The notes beneath the pieces are model-generated. The model did not search any database. It saw only the letters and a list, made by a program, of their open reading frames with translations, and was not told the origin of the DNA. Shown here piece after piece: positions 1-5,708 of a stretch of 6,769 nucleotides of DNA (position 1 is its first letter; every line of letters starts with the position of its first letter). The stretch spans positions 1 through 6,769 of the forward strand of contig JAQYWJ010000118.1 of assembly GCA_030145005.1 (NCBI GenBank). Reading direction: 5' to 3'. Source of the DNA: Desulfobacter sp. GTDB taxonomy: Bacteria > Desulfobacterota > Desulfobacteria > Desulfobacterales > Desulfobacteraceae. The position numbers were made by a program, and so were the translations under genes.

Positions 1-308
1 TTACTCAAACAAGAATAAAAATGGAAGCCATTTCACTGTTTTTCAGAAAATCTAAATTATGGAGACGGGTTCCATAGCTTTTCTTGTTTTGTGCAGAGAT
101 TGGATCTGTAGAACCTTTTCTGCTCAGATTTGTAAGAAATTAATTAGCCAAATTGGGTGAAAATAATGTAATATGTCTTAATCTTATGTTTATTTTTACT
201 AACAGCCATGGACTGACCTGGTCTATCAAAACCCAGGTTCAAACTACAACAAAACATGAAAATAATTCAATAAGTTATTTTGACTTTCATATAAATCAGG
301 AGATTCTT
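1..308. other. Leader region without a recognisable gene
   Basis: No open frame of useful length lies here on either strand. The short + strand frame from the ATG at 59 to 160 (33 codons) has no ribosome-binding site and no recognisable composition. The Nudix frame is technically open from a TTG at 153 and an ATG at 186, but neither is preceded by a purine-rich site, and the translated stretch is AT-rich without family resemblance. I could not identify a convincing sigma-70 promoter. A weak hairpin AAATGG-AAG-CCATTT lies at 19-33 and is followed by a short T run at 39-43; it might end a gene lying left of the window. Confidence 0.5.
298..303 (+). promoter_or_regulatory. Ribosome-binding site that sets the Nudix start
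   Basis: AGGAGA sits 6 bases upstream (counted from AGGAG) of the GTG at 309. It is the only good Shine-Dalgarno match near any in-frame start of the Nudix gene, and it argues for GTG 309 over TTG 153 or ATG 186. Confidence 0.6.
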
Positions 309-863
309 GTGGACATATATAAAAAAGAAAAAATAACGGATTATCCTCATCTGAATTTGATTCGCGCCAGGTATAAAGACAGGGCCGGTACGGATAAATC
401 ATGGCTGTATGCCTCCAGGCAAAATTCGGCCAGGCCCGATGCCGTAGTGATTGTCCCGTTCCATCAACAGGAGAATAAACTGGTCATTATCAAAGAATTC
501 AGGGTGCCTTTGGGCGGATTCCAGTATGGTTTTCCTGCAGGTCTTGTGGATTCCGGGGAAAGTATTGTCCAGGCCGGCCGGCGCGAATTGTATGAGGAGA
601 CCGGCTTAACTGTTGTGAATGTGATAAAACAAAGCCCTGCGATATTTTCTTCATCAGGATTAACAGATGAAAGCATCAGCCTTTTGTATGTGGCATGTGA
701 CGGATCTGCAAACACCGAACAGAACGAGGCTTCCGAGCAGATTGAGGTAAAAATGCTGTCCCAAGACCAGGCAGCCGACTTTATGCGTCAAGACAATATT
801 CTGTTTGATGTAAAAACATGGATTGTTCTGGACCGGTTTGCGGCAACAGGCAAGATGGTATAG
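309..863 (+). CDS. Nudix hydrolase, ADP-ribose pyrophosphatase-like
   Basis: Predicted cytoplasmic enzyme of 184 residues that hydrolyses a nucleoside diphosphate linked to another group; ADP-ribose is the likeliest substrate. What is seen: a perfect Nudix box G-x5-E-x7-R-E-U-x-E-E-x-G-U at residues 78-100 (G78, E84, R92, E93, E96, E97, G99, L100). It is preceded by the PDAVVIVP strand and a FRVP...FPAGL stretch, as in NudF/ADPRase proteins. A proline (P110) and a GLTDES segment (117-122) follow the box, as in the ADP-ribose subgroup. Length fits that family. The start is taken as GTG 309 because AGGAG lies 6 bases upstream and family resemblance begins at about this point. The frame stays open to ATG 186 and TTG 153, which would add 41 or 52 unconvincing residues. 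The gene ends 10 bases before the M48 peptidase start, so the two are probably co-transcribed. The family call is firm; the substrate is inferred. Confidence 0.9.
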   Translation: MDIYKKEKITDYPHLNLIRARYKDRAGTDKSWLYASRQNSARPDAVVIVPFHQQENKLVIIKEFRVPLGGFQYGFPAGLVDSGESIVQAGRRELYEETGLTVVNVIKQSPAIFSSSGLTDESISLLYVACDGSANTEQNEASEQIEVKMLSQDQAADFMRQDNILFDVKTWIVLDRFAATGKMV

Positions 864-865
864 GA
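862..865 (+). promoter_or_regulatory. Ribosome-binding site overlapping the Nudix stop codon
   Basis: AGGA shares two bases with the Nudix TAG stop (861-863) and lies 8 bases before the GTG at 874. It selects GTG 874 as the peptidase start and suggests translational coupling. The upstream in-frame TTG codons at 823 and 838 have no such site. Confidence 0.5.
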
Positions 866-873
866 TCCGATCC

Positions 874-2694
874 GTGTTTTCAAATTTTATATATTTTCTG
901 GCAGCCCTAGTGATCTACACCACCTCGGAGTTGTTTGACAGACCTTCTGGGTTTGACCCCGGGGCCATTGTTTTCTGCCTGGCTTCAACGGCTGCCTTTG
1001 CATTGGTCTGCCGAATTTATTTCAATCGCCTGTCAGTCCTTGGGCAGGCCTTGCCGGCCCAAGAGATTGACCAGCGGGTGAACACTGCTGTTTCACGGCT
1101 CTCCATGGCGGCCCTGGTGCTCTTTGCCGTAAATATTTATGGATTCCGTGTGAATCATTTACTATCGGGTGTTACTATATTCCAATGGGTGCCCACCCTT
1201 GGTGCGCTGCTGTTTCTTGGGTTGTTTCTTTTTTATCTGATTTTGATATGGAACTCTGCCTATCAGATCCAGAAGCGGTTTTTTACGGGTTCTTTGACCA
1301 AAAAAAATTTTATCCTTTCCAATATTGCCTTTTGTCTGCCTGCCATGCTGCCCTGGTGTTTTCTGTCTCTTTTGGCAGACTGCCTGGGACTTTTACCCTT
1401 TGACGGACTTAATAGTTTTTTAAACTCCACGACCGGGGAAGTGATTTACATCCTTTTTTTTGTCATTGCTGTCTCTGTGTTTGGACCGGTCCTGATCCAG
1501 CGTTTATGGGGGTGTCGTTCCATGGCACCAGGGTTTGACAGGCAGCGCATTGAAAAAACCTGCCAAATGGCTGACCTCAAATACAGGGATATCCTGGTCT
1601 GGAATCTGTTCGGCGGCGGTATGATCACTGCCGGTGTTATGGGTATTGTCGGCCGATACCGGTATATCCTGGTGACGCCGGCACTTATTGCCTGTCTGGA
1701 TGATGATGAAATTCAAGGGGTAATCCTGCATGAAATAGGTCATGTATATCACCGGCACATGCTTTTTTATTTGTTTTTCTTTGCCGGATTTATTGCCTGT
1801 AATTTTGTTTTTTTTGAGCCTTTAATGCTCATGATTTATCTGTTCAACCCCTTGTATGACGGGGTTGCTTTTTTAGGGCTCAGTCAGGATACGGCCCATG
1901 CCGCCATCACCTGTCTGGTACTCATCGGTCTGTTTATTCTGTATTTCCGGTTTGTTTTTGGTCTGTTCATGCGGCATTTTGAACGCCAGGCAGATCTGCA
2001 TATTTTTAAATATACAGACTCGCCGTCGGCATTGATCTCCACCTTTTACAAGATTGCGTCCCTAAGCCGTCAGTCCATTGATAAACCCAACTGGCACCAT
2101 TTCAGCATTGGCCGCCGTATCGGTTTCCTGGAAAAGTGCCGGATGAATCCGGATTTGATCCAAAATCACCACAAGAAAGTAAAAAAAATGATTGCCGGGT
2201 ATGTCCTTGCAGTGGGGACCATTTTTTTCCTTGGGTACAGTGTTAACTATGGCGGGCTTAACACCTCGTTTACCCGATTTGTCGCCGGAAAAATTTTAAG
2301 CCGTCAGCTTGAGCTTAATCCTGATAATTCTGATTTATATGTGCAGGTGGGTGATTTTTATTATGATGACCGGCAGTATGAAAAGGCAACGGTGGCCTAT
2401 GAAAATGTTTTAAAAATTGATCCGGTTAATGTCCATGCCTTAAATAACCTGGCCTGGCTTCTGGCCACATGTCCGGACAAAGCGTTTCGAAATGCCCCCA
2501 GGGCTTTGGATCTGGCCCGCCGGGCTGTGGATCTCCAAAAGGAAGCGTATATATTGGATACCTATGCAGAAGCCCTCTATTTGAATAATTATAAAAGCCA
2601 AGCATTGGCGGCTGCAAAGCAGGCACTTAAGATTTCGACCAAAAGAAAACAATATTATAAGGATCAGGTGACACGGTTTGAAAAAGCGCTGTAG
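874..2694 (+). CDS. Multi-pass membrane M48 metallopeptidase with C-terminal TPR region
   Basis: Predicted inner-membrane zinc endopeptidase of 606 residues (from GTG 874). Seen: an HEIGH zinc motif with H286, E287 and H290, and a downstream FERQAD segment giving the third ligand E370 and D374, the M48 (HtpX/Ste24/BepA clan) arrangement. Hydrophobic segments occur at about 4-17, 30-50 and 75-93, with several more before the active site. Two more lie between HEIGH and E370, and a last one is near 440-460. The C-terminus (about 487-600) is TPR-like. It has a canonical repeat (GDFYYDDRQYEKATVAYENV), an ALNNLAWLLATCPD segment with an RNAPRALDLARRAVDL continuation, and a third helical pair. Known for the family: HtpX degrades damaged membrane proteins; BepA is a periplasmic M48-TPR protein of outer-membrane assembly. 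This protein combines an HtpX-like membrane anchor with TPRs, so a membrane quality-control role is inferred. The frame is open upstream to TTG 823, but only GTG 874 has a ribosome-binding site. It directly follows the Nudix gene. Confidence 0.88.
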   Translation: MFSNFIYFLAALVIYTTSELFDRPSGFDPGAIVFCLASTAAFALVCRIYFNRLSVLGQALPAQEIDQRVNTAVSRLSMAALVLFAVNIYGFRVNHLLSGVTIFQWVPTLGALLFLGLFLFYLILIWNSAYQIQKRFFTGSLTKKNFILSNIAFCLPAMLPWCFLSLLADCLGLLPFDGLNSFLNSTTGEVIYILFFVIAVSVFGPVLIQRLWGCRSMAPGFDRQRIEKTCQMADLKYRDILVWNLFGGGMITAGVMGIVGRYRYILVTPALIACLDDDEIQGVILHEIGHVYHRHMLFYLFFFAGFIACNFVFFEPLMLMIYLFNPLYDGVAFLGLSQDTAHAAITCLVLIGLFILYFRFVFGLFMRHFERQADLHIFKYTDSPSALISTFYKIASLSRQSIDKPNWHHFSIGRRIGFLEKCRMNPDLIQNHHKKVKKMIAGYVLAVGTIFFLGYSVNYGGLNTSFTRFVAGKILSRQLELNPDNSDLYVQVGDFYYDDRQYEKATVAYENVLKIDPVNVHALNNLAWLLATCPDKAFRNAPRALDLARRAVDLQKEAYILDTYAEALYLNNYKSQALAAAKQALKISTKRKQYYKDQVTRFEKAL

Positions 2695-2733
2695 AAATTT
2701 TTACCTGACAATGCCGGACCGTTAATATTAAGT

Positions 2734-3444
2734 TCAAATTCCCACGGGAAGAAAGCTCATGCCGGCTATATGAACCGCCTGCTTGACAAACCGGTCACCC
2801 CGTTCAGCTATGATCAGAGCCATGCTATCTGATAAAGCAATCAGTTTACCAAAAATCCGCTCAAAGCTTAAATTTGATATGTCATCTTCAACGGTGTTGG
2901 TGATCAGGCATAATCTGCCGGTGGATGTATGTCTGGTTTTTAGGCGCCACACTAGAATTTCTATATTTCTGGCTGAATTGTAAAAGTTTTGGGCGATCAG
3001 AAAATCCAGCATGAACAGATCGCATTTGTTGTTATAGGCCATGTGCAGCATGGTGAACAACCCGTACATGACCGCGTACACCCGGTCGCCTTCATAATCG
3101 GGTTCAAGGCCTGCCAGCATGGCTTGGGTGGATCTTCTGCCTAAAAGGGCAGGCTCCGGAGGCGGGGCAGGGCATTTGAATATGGCTGAAATCCTGGACG
3201 ATATAGTTGCTCCCGGGGTTTTAGCCAGTTCCCCGGGATTCATTTTGTATAATTTTTTGGTGAGTATTCTTAGAAGTGTCAGTGTCTGGTCAATATGGAT
3301 ATCCGATACCATGTTGATATCGGATTTAGCCAGGGTCTCAACGCTGAAATTTGATGAGACGCAACCGGTTGATAGAAGTGAAATGCAGACAAGAACAATA
3401 CTGGTAAGCCATTTAAGAAACGTGTGCCGTTTGAAATTCTTCAA
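2734..3444 (-). CDS. Predicted lipoprotein of unknown function
   Basis: I do not recognise the family. From TTG at 3444 the product is 236 residues. It has a basic N-terminus (K2, K5, R6, K11), a hydrophobic core (WLTSIVLVCISLL) and a lipobox-like LSTGC ending in C28, so it is probably lipidated and exported. V at +2 gives no inner-membrane retention signal, suggesting the outer membrane in a Gram-negative cell. The -3 residue is serine rather than the usual leucine, a mild deviation. The mature part has a proline-rich CPAPPPEPALL stretch (91-101), an acidic EPDYEGD (114-120) and a mixed alpha/beta-looking second half with hydrophobic helices. No catalytic motif is evident. The start overlaps the 3' end of the Fe-S scaffold gene by 32 bases and has no clear Shine-Dalgarno site, so translation may depend on reinitiation. 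The frame is open further up to ATG 3534, but that start would bury the signal peptide behind about 30 extra residues and overlap the scaffold gene by 122 bases. Confidence 0.7.
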   Translation of the reverse strand: MKNFKRHTFLKWLTSIVLVCISLLSTGCVSSNFSVETLAKSDINMVSDIHIDQTLTLLRILTKKLYKMNPGELAKTPGATISSRISAIFKCPAPPPEPALLGRRSTQAMLAGLEPDYEGDRVYAVMYGLFTMLHMAYNNKCDLFMLDFLIAQNFYNSARNIEILVWRLKTRHTSTGRLCLITNTVEDDISNLSFERIFGKLIALSDSMALIIAERGDRFVKQAVHIAGMSFLPVGI

Positions 3445-3847
3445 GGCCCAGGTGCATTGTCTTGACTGCCAGTTGAATGCAATGATGCTTTTTTTCCGGT
3501 ATACTTTTAAGAACTCTAAAAACATCTCCATCATTAACTTTTAAAGCCTGCTCAACGGTTTTTCCCTTAACAAGATCCACTGTTGCCATTGCCGCTGAGA
3601 TGGCACCTGCACATCCGGTGATCTCATACTTGGCATCCTGAACAATCTGGTTTTCATCAACTTTTAAATAGATCTTCATTGTATCACCACAGGAACCAAC
3701 TTTAAAGGAGGTCTGGTTCGCATTTTCAATGGAACCCATATGTTTTTTCCCAAGATAATATTCAATAGCCGGTTCCCCATATCCGGCTTCGGACAACATT
3801 TTACGCTCTGAATCCTGTATTGTAATTTCTGTGACCACTTCATACAT
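3413..3847 (-). CDS. IscU/NifU N-terminal-type iron-sulfur cluster scaffold protein
   Basis: Predicted cytoplasmic scaffold on which Fe-S clusters are assembled before transfer to apoproteins. From ATG 3847 it has 144 residues, close to the usual IscU length. All three cluster cysteines and their neighbours are present: C53 with D55 (GSCGDTMKIYLKV), C79 (ITGCAGAISAAM), and C123 with K120 and H122 (KKHHC), matching the C-G-D, G-C-x-x-A and K-x-H-C positions of IscU. The VKGKTVEQAL helix is also typical. The N-terminus is divergent: where IscU has a P-R-N-x-G segment, this protein has GKKHMG (33-38) after an SERKMLSEAGYGEPAIEYYL helix. Start choice is uncertain. GTG 3838 has the best-spaced site (AAGGA, 8 bases). 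ATG 3847 fits the homologous region. ATG 3919 has AGAAGG 12 bases upstream, but that site would lie above the predicted transcription start and the added residues look non-coding. No cysteine desulfurase is in the window. The gene overlaps the lipoprotein gene downstream. Confidence 0.88.
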   Translation of the reverse strand: MYEVVTEITIQDSERKMLSEAGYGEPAIEYYLGKKHMGSIENANQTSFKVGSCGDTMKIYLKVDENQIVQDAKYEITGCAGAISAAMATVDLVKGKTVEQALKVNDGDVFRVLKSIPEKKHHCIQLAVKTMHLGLEEFQTAHVS

Positions 3848-3937
3848 CCTTAATTGTATGCCCTTACCAAAAACAAATATTTTATCGGGCAATGGAATAA
3901 AATATTTTTCCCGGTACATAAATATAATAACCCTTCT

Positions 3938-3965
3938 AAAATAATGAATTCCGTTTTGATGTCAA
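3938..3965 (-). promoter_or_regulatory. Sigma-70-type promoter for the Fe-S scaffold operon
   Basis: On the - strand a perfect -35 box TTGACA (3965-3960) is followed after 16 bases by TATTTT (3943-3938), a 4/6 match to the -10 box. Transcription would begin near 3931, about 84-93 bases before the scaffold starts at 3847/3838. The -35 box lies inside the 10-base near-palindrome TTGATGTCAA (3956-3965 on the + strand), which could be an operator; that part is inference. Confidence 0.5.
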
Positions 3966-4089
3966 GGGGGATGACTATTTTCGTCCTTTAGTTTTTACGA
4001 TTATCCCTGCGATACTGCATGAAAAATAAAGATTTGTCCGGTCCTGTCCCGTTTTTTGCGTAAAATCTTCAAAGCACTGCAAATAGGGC

Positions 4090-4124
4090 TTGTGATTGTA
4101 GCCAGTTATGATATTCTATACAAA
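4090..4124 (+). promoter_or_regulatory. Possible promoter upstream of khpA
   Basis: Two overlapping weak sigma-70 candidates lie here. TTGTGA (4090-4095) and TATTCT (4112-4117) are 16 bases apart, each a 4/6 match. TTGTAG (4096-4101) and TACAAA (4119-4124) are 17 bases apart, with 3/6 and 4/6 matches. Either would give an AT-rich leader of about 85-90 bases before the ATG at 4213. The rest of the 293-base divergent gap (3920-4212) shows no gene, no strong terminator and no riboswitch that I recognise. Confidence 0.25.
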
Positions 4125-4197
4125 CTATTTCGATAAGTCAGCCATAAATAAAGTTAAATGTTGTAGCTTAAATATCTTATTCATTGTCATTTTGGTT

Positions 4198-4204
4198 AAA
4201 GGAG
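4198..4204 (+). promoter_or_regulatory. Ribosome-binding site of khpA
   Basis: AAAGGAG lies 8 bases before the ATG at 4213. It fixes this start against the open frame that runs up to the ATG at 4108. Confidence 0.7.
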
Positions 4205-4212
4205 ATCCGTTA

Positions 4213-4443
4213 ATGAAAGAGTTGATTACACTTATGGCGAAAGCGCTGGTTGATGATCCTGAACAAGTTGACGTACAAGAGATTAAAGCTCAGCAGACCC
4301 TTGTGCTGGAGCTACGGGTGGCCAAAGAGGACTTAGGAAAAGTGATCGGCAGAAAAGGTAGAACAGCCCAGGCCCTGCGCACCATTCTTTCTTGTGCCTC
4401 TGCAAAGGAACAGAAAAGGGTTATTCTGGAAATTGTTGAATAG
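4213..4443 (+). CDS. khpA: KH-domain RNA-binding protein, KhpA type
   Basis: Small single-KH-domain RNA-binding protein of 76 residues, the normal length for KhpA (formerly YlqC or UPF0109). Seen: the order MKELITLMAKALVDDP, a LVLELRVAKEDLGKVIG segment, the GxxG loop G46-R47-K48-G49 that contacts nucleic acid, and the VILEIVE C-terminus, all characteristic of the family. Known: in Firmicutes KhpA pairs with KhpB (Jag/EloR) and affects cell elongation and small-RNA binding; in many bacteria the gene lies between rpsP and rimM. Here neither neighbour is present: the gene is preceded by the divergent Fe-S scaffold and followed 49 bases later by a substrate-binding protein gene. Whether the two + strand genes share a transcript is unclear, although no terminator separates them. 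The start is set by AAAGGAG at 4198-4204. Confidence 0.93.
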   Translation: MKELITLMAKALVDDPEQVDVQEIKAQQTLVLELRVAKEDLGKVIGRKGRTAQALRTILSCASAKEQKRVILEIVE

Positions 4444-4492
4444 GGCTGATAACGGACACACTTTGTGGGCATGCAACTGATGGATAGCGCCA

Positions 4493-5656
4493 ATGCAAAT
4501 GTTTAAAAAAATTCTTTGTCCAATTCTGTTTTTTTTTCTGCTCTTTTCTGTTTCGGTCATGGCTGCTGACAAGGGTAATTTCAGCATAAAGCCAAGTACG
4601 AATAACGGCAAAAAATGGCGGGTCGGATATTTTGAGGGTGGGGAATACATTAATTATCAACTCAATTTTCTGGGGATTGTCAGGGGATTGATGGACATGG
4701 GATGGATGGAAAATGCCAAGATCCCGGAGCAGTCCGGTGAGCAGACCGCCCAATTGTGGCAGTGGCTCGCAGACAACACCAAAAGCCGGTATATTGAATT
4801 TGTTAAGGACGCGCATTACACCGGTAACTGGGACACGCCGCTTATTGAGAAGATGGTGCCGGAAATTATTTCCCGTCTGAATAATAAAAAAGATATTGAT
4901 TTGATCATCGCAGCAGGCACTAAGGCCGGTCTCAAGCTAACTACACATGACCACAAAGTGCCCACACTTGTTATCTCAACCACGGACCCTCTGGCCGCCG
5001 GTATTATTAGAAGTGTTGACGATTCCGGTTTCGACCATGTCCATGCCCGGGTTGATCCCTACCGCCATAAGCGTCAGATTCAGCTTTTTCATGACATCAT
5101 CGGATTTAATAAACTTGGTATTGCCTACCAGGATACTGAGCAGGGCCGCAGTTACGCAGCACTGGACAGTGTCAAAGAAGTGGCTGGTGAGCGCGAGTTT
5201 GAAATTGTTCCCTGTTTCACTACAGATGAAAATGCAGATATCAAAAACGACGAGGAAAGTGTAAAAAAATGCTTTGCAACTTTAGGGAAAAGTGCTGATG
5301 CTATTTATGTTACCAGCCAGAATGGTGTAAATGCAGAAAGTATTCCGGATCTTGTGGAAATAGCCAACAAATACCGGATTCCCACCTTTACCCAGTCCCA
5401 TTCCGAGCAGGTAAAATATGGATTTCTGATGAGTATATCCAGGGCAAATTTTCAATATGTCGGGCGGTTTTATGCCAAAGCCATGGTCAAGATATTCAAC
5501 GGTGCTAAACCTAGGAATATAGGCCAGTTGTTTGAAGATCCCCCCAAAATAGCTATTAATTTAAAAACTGCTGAATTGATCGGTTATGACCCGCCTGTTG
5601 ATGTTTTAAGTGCGGCAGATTATATTTTTGAGGATATTGAAACCCCTAAGAAATAA
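4493..5656 (+). CDS. Secreted ABC-type substrate-binding protein (ABC_sub_bind / TrpX-like family)
   Basis: Predicted periplasmic binding protein of 387 residues. An N-terminal signal peptide is evident (K5, K6, hydrophobic 7-22, likely cleavage after SVMA at residue 24 or after A25). No lipobox is seen, so it is probably soluble. Family evidence: a first lobe opening KWRVGYFEGG; a DLIIAAGTKAG strand-turn (136-146); VPTLVISTTDPLAAGII (156-172), the equivalent of the P-x-V-x-x-x-x-T-D-P-x-x-A-G motif; an ADAIYVTSQNGV hinge region (268-279); and the C-terminal PPKIAINLKTAELIGYDPP (350-368), very typical of ABC_sub_bind. Characterised members are linked with aromatic amino acids, but the ligand here cannot be read. 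Residues about 80-118 form an insertion rich in W, Y and H compared with the usual short linker. ATG 4493 is used, with GGAT about 8 bases upstream; ATG 4499 is two codons later. No permease or ATPase gene accompanies it in the window. Confidence 0.85.
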   Translation: MQMFKKILCPILFFFLLFSVSVMAADKGNFSIKPSTNNGKKWRVGYFEGGEYINYQLNFLGIVRGLMDMGWMENAKIPEQSGEQTAQLWQWLADNTKSRYIEFVKDAHYTGNWDTPLIEKMVPEIISRLNNKKDIDLIIAAGTKAGLKLTTHDHKVPTLVISTTDPLAAGIIRSVDDSGFDHVHARVDPYRHKRQIQLFHDIIGFNKLGIAYQDTEQGRSYAALDSVKEVAGEREFEIVPCFTTDENADIKNDEESVKKCFATLGKSADAIYVTSQNGVNAESIPDLVEIANKYRIPTFTQSHSEQVKYGFLMSISRANFQYVGRFYAKAMVKIFNGAKPRNIGQLFEDPPKIAINLKTAELIGYDPPVDVLSAADYIFEDIETPKK

Positions 5657-5666
5657 AAGCGGTATA

Positions 5667-5703
5667 AGGGCCATGTGGTAAATTTTAAAAGTTCCATGGC
5701 CCT
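5667..5703. terminator. Hairpin between convergent genes, possible bidirectional terminator
   Basis: A perfect 9-bp stem AGGGCCATG (5667-5675) / CATGGCCCT (5695-5703) encloses a 19-base AT-rich loop. It lies in the 52-base gap between the binding-protein stop (5656) and the stop of the opposing gene (5709), where terminators are expected. Neither side has a good T run (only AAGTTTC follows on the + strand), so it may work weakly or through Rho, or serve as a 3' stabilising structure. Confidence 0.45.
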
Positions 5704-5708
5704 AAGTT

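Noticed and set aside
19..43. Short hairpin followed by a T run at the left edge, considered as a terminator
   Set aside because: Six mostly AT pairs with a 3-base loop and a short T run; no gene is visible upstream to support it.
59..160. 33-codon + strand frame upstream of the Nudix gene
   Set aside because: No ribosome-binding site and no recognisable sequence character.
2695..2733. Gap between the convergent M48 and lipoprotein genes searched for a terminator
   Set aside because: Only a T run (ATTTTTA) and the palindrome TTAATATTAA are present, without a GC stem.
3119..3544. 141-codon open frame on the + strand
   Set aside because: It lies antisense to the lipoprotein and scaffold genes, has no ribosome-binding site and shows no family features; it is a reading-frame shadow.
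4019..4063. Fourteen-codon frame in the divergent intergenic region (MKNKDLSGPVPFFA)
   Set aside because: No ribosome-binding site upstream, and too short to judge without conservation.
4029..4068. Inverted repeat AAGATTT/AAATCTT around a 26-base loop upstream of khpA, considered as a riboswitch or small RNA
   Set aside because: The stem is AT-only apart from one pair, the loop is long, and no T run or conserved core is visible.
4471..4506. Eleven-codon frame ATGCAACTGATGG... overlapping the binding-protein start, a possible leader peptide
   Set aside because: No ribosome-binding site, no regulatory codon run and no alternative hairpins; chance is enough to explain it.
4333..4816. Two - strand frames of 105 and 131 codons over khpA and the binding-protein gene
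   Set aside because: They are antisense to two well-supported genes and have no recognisable content.
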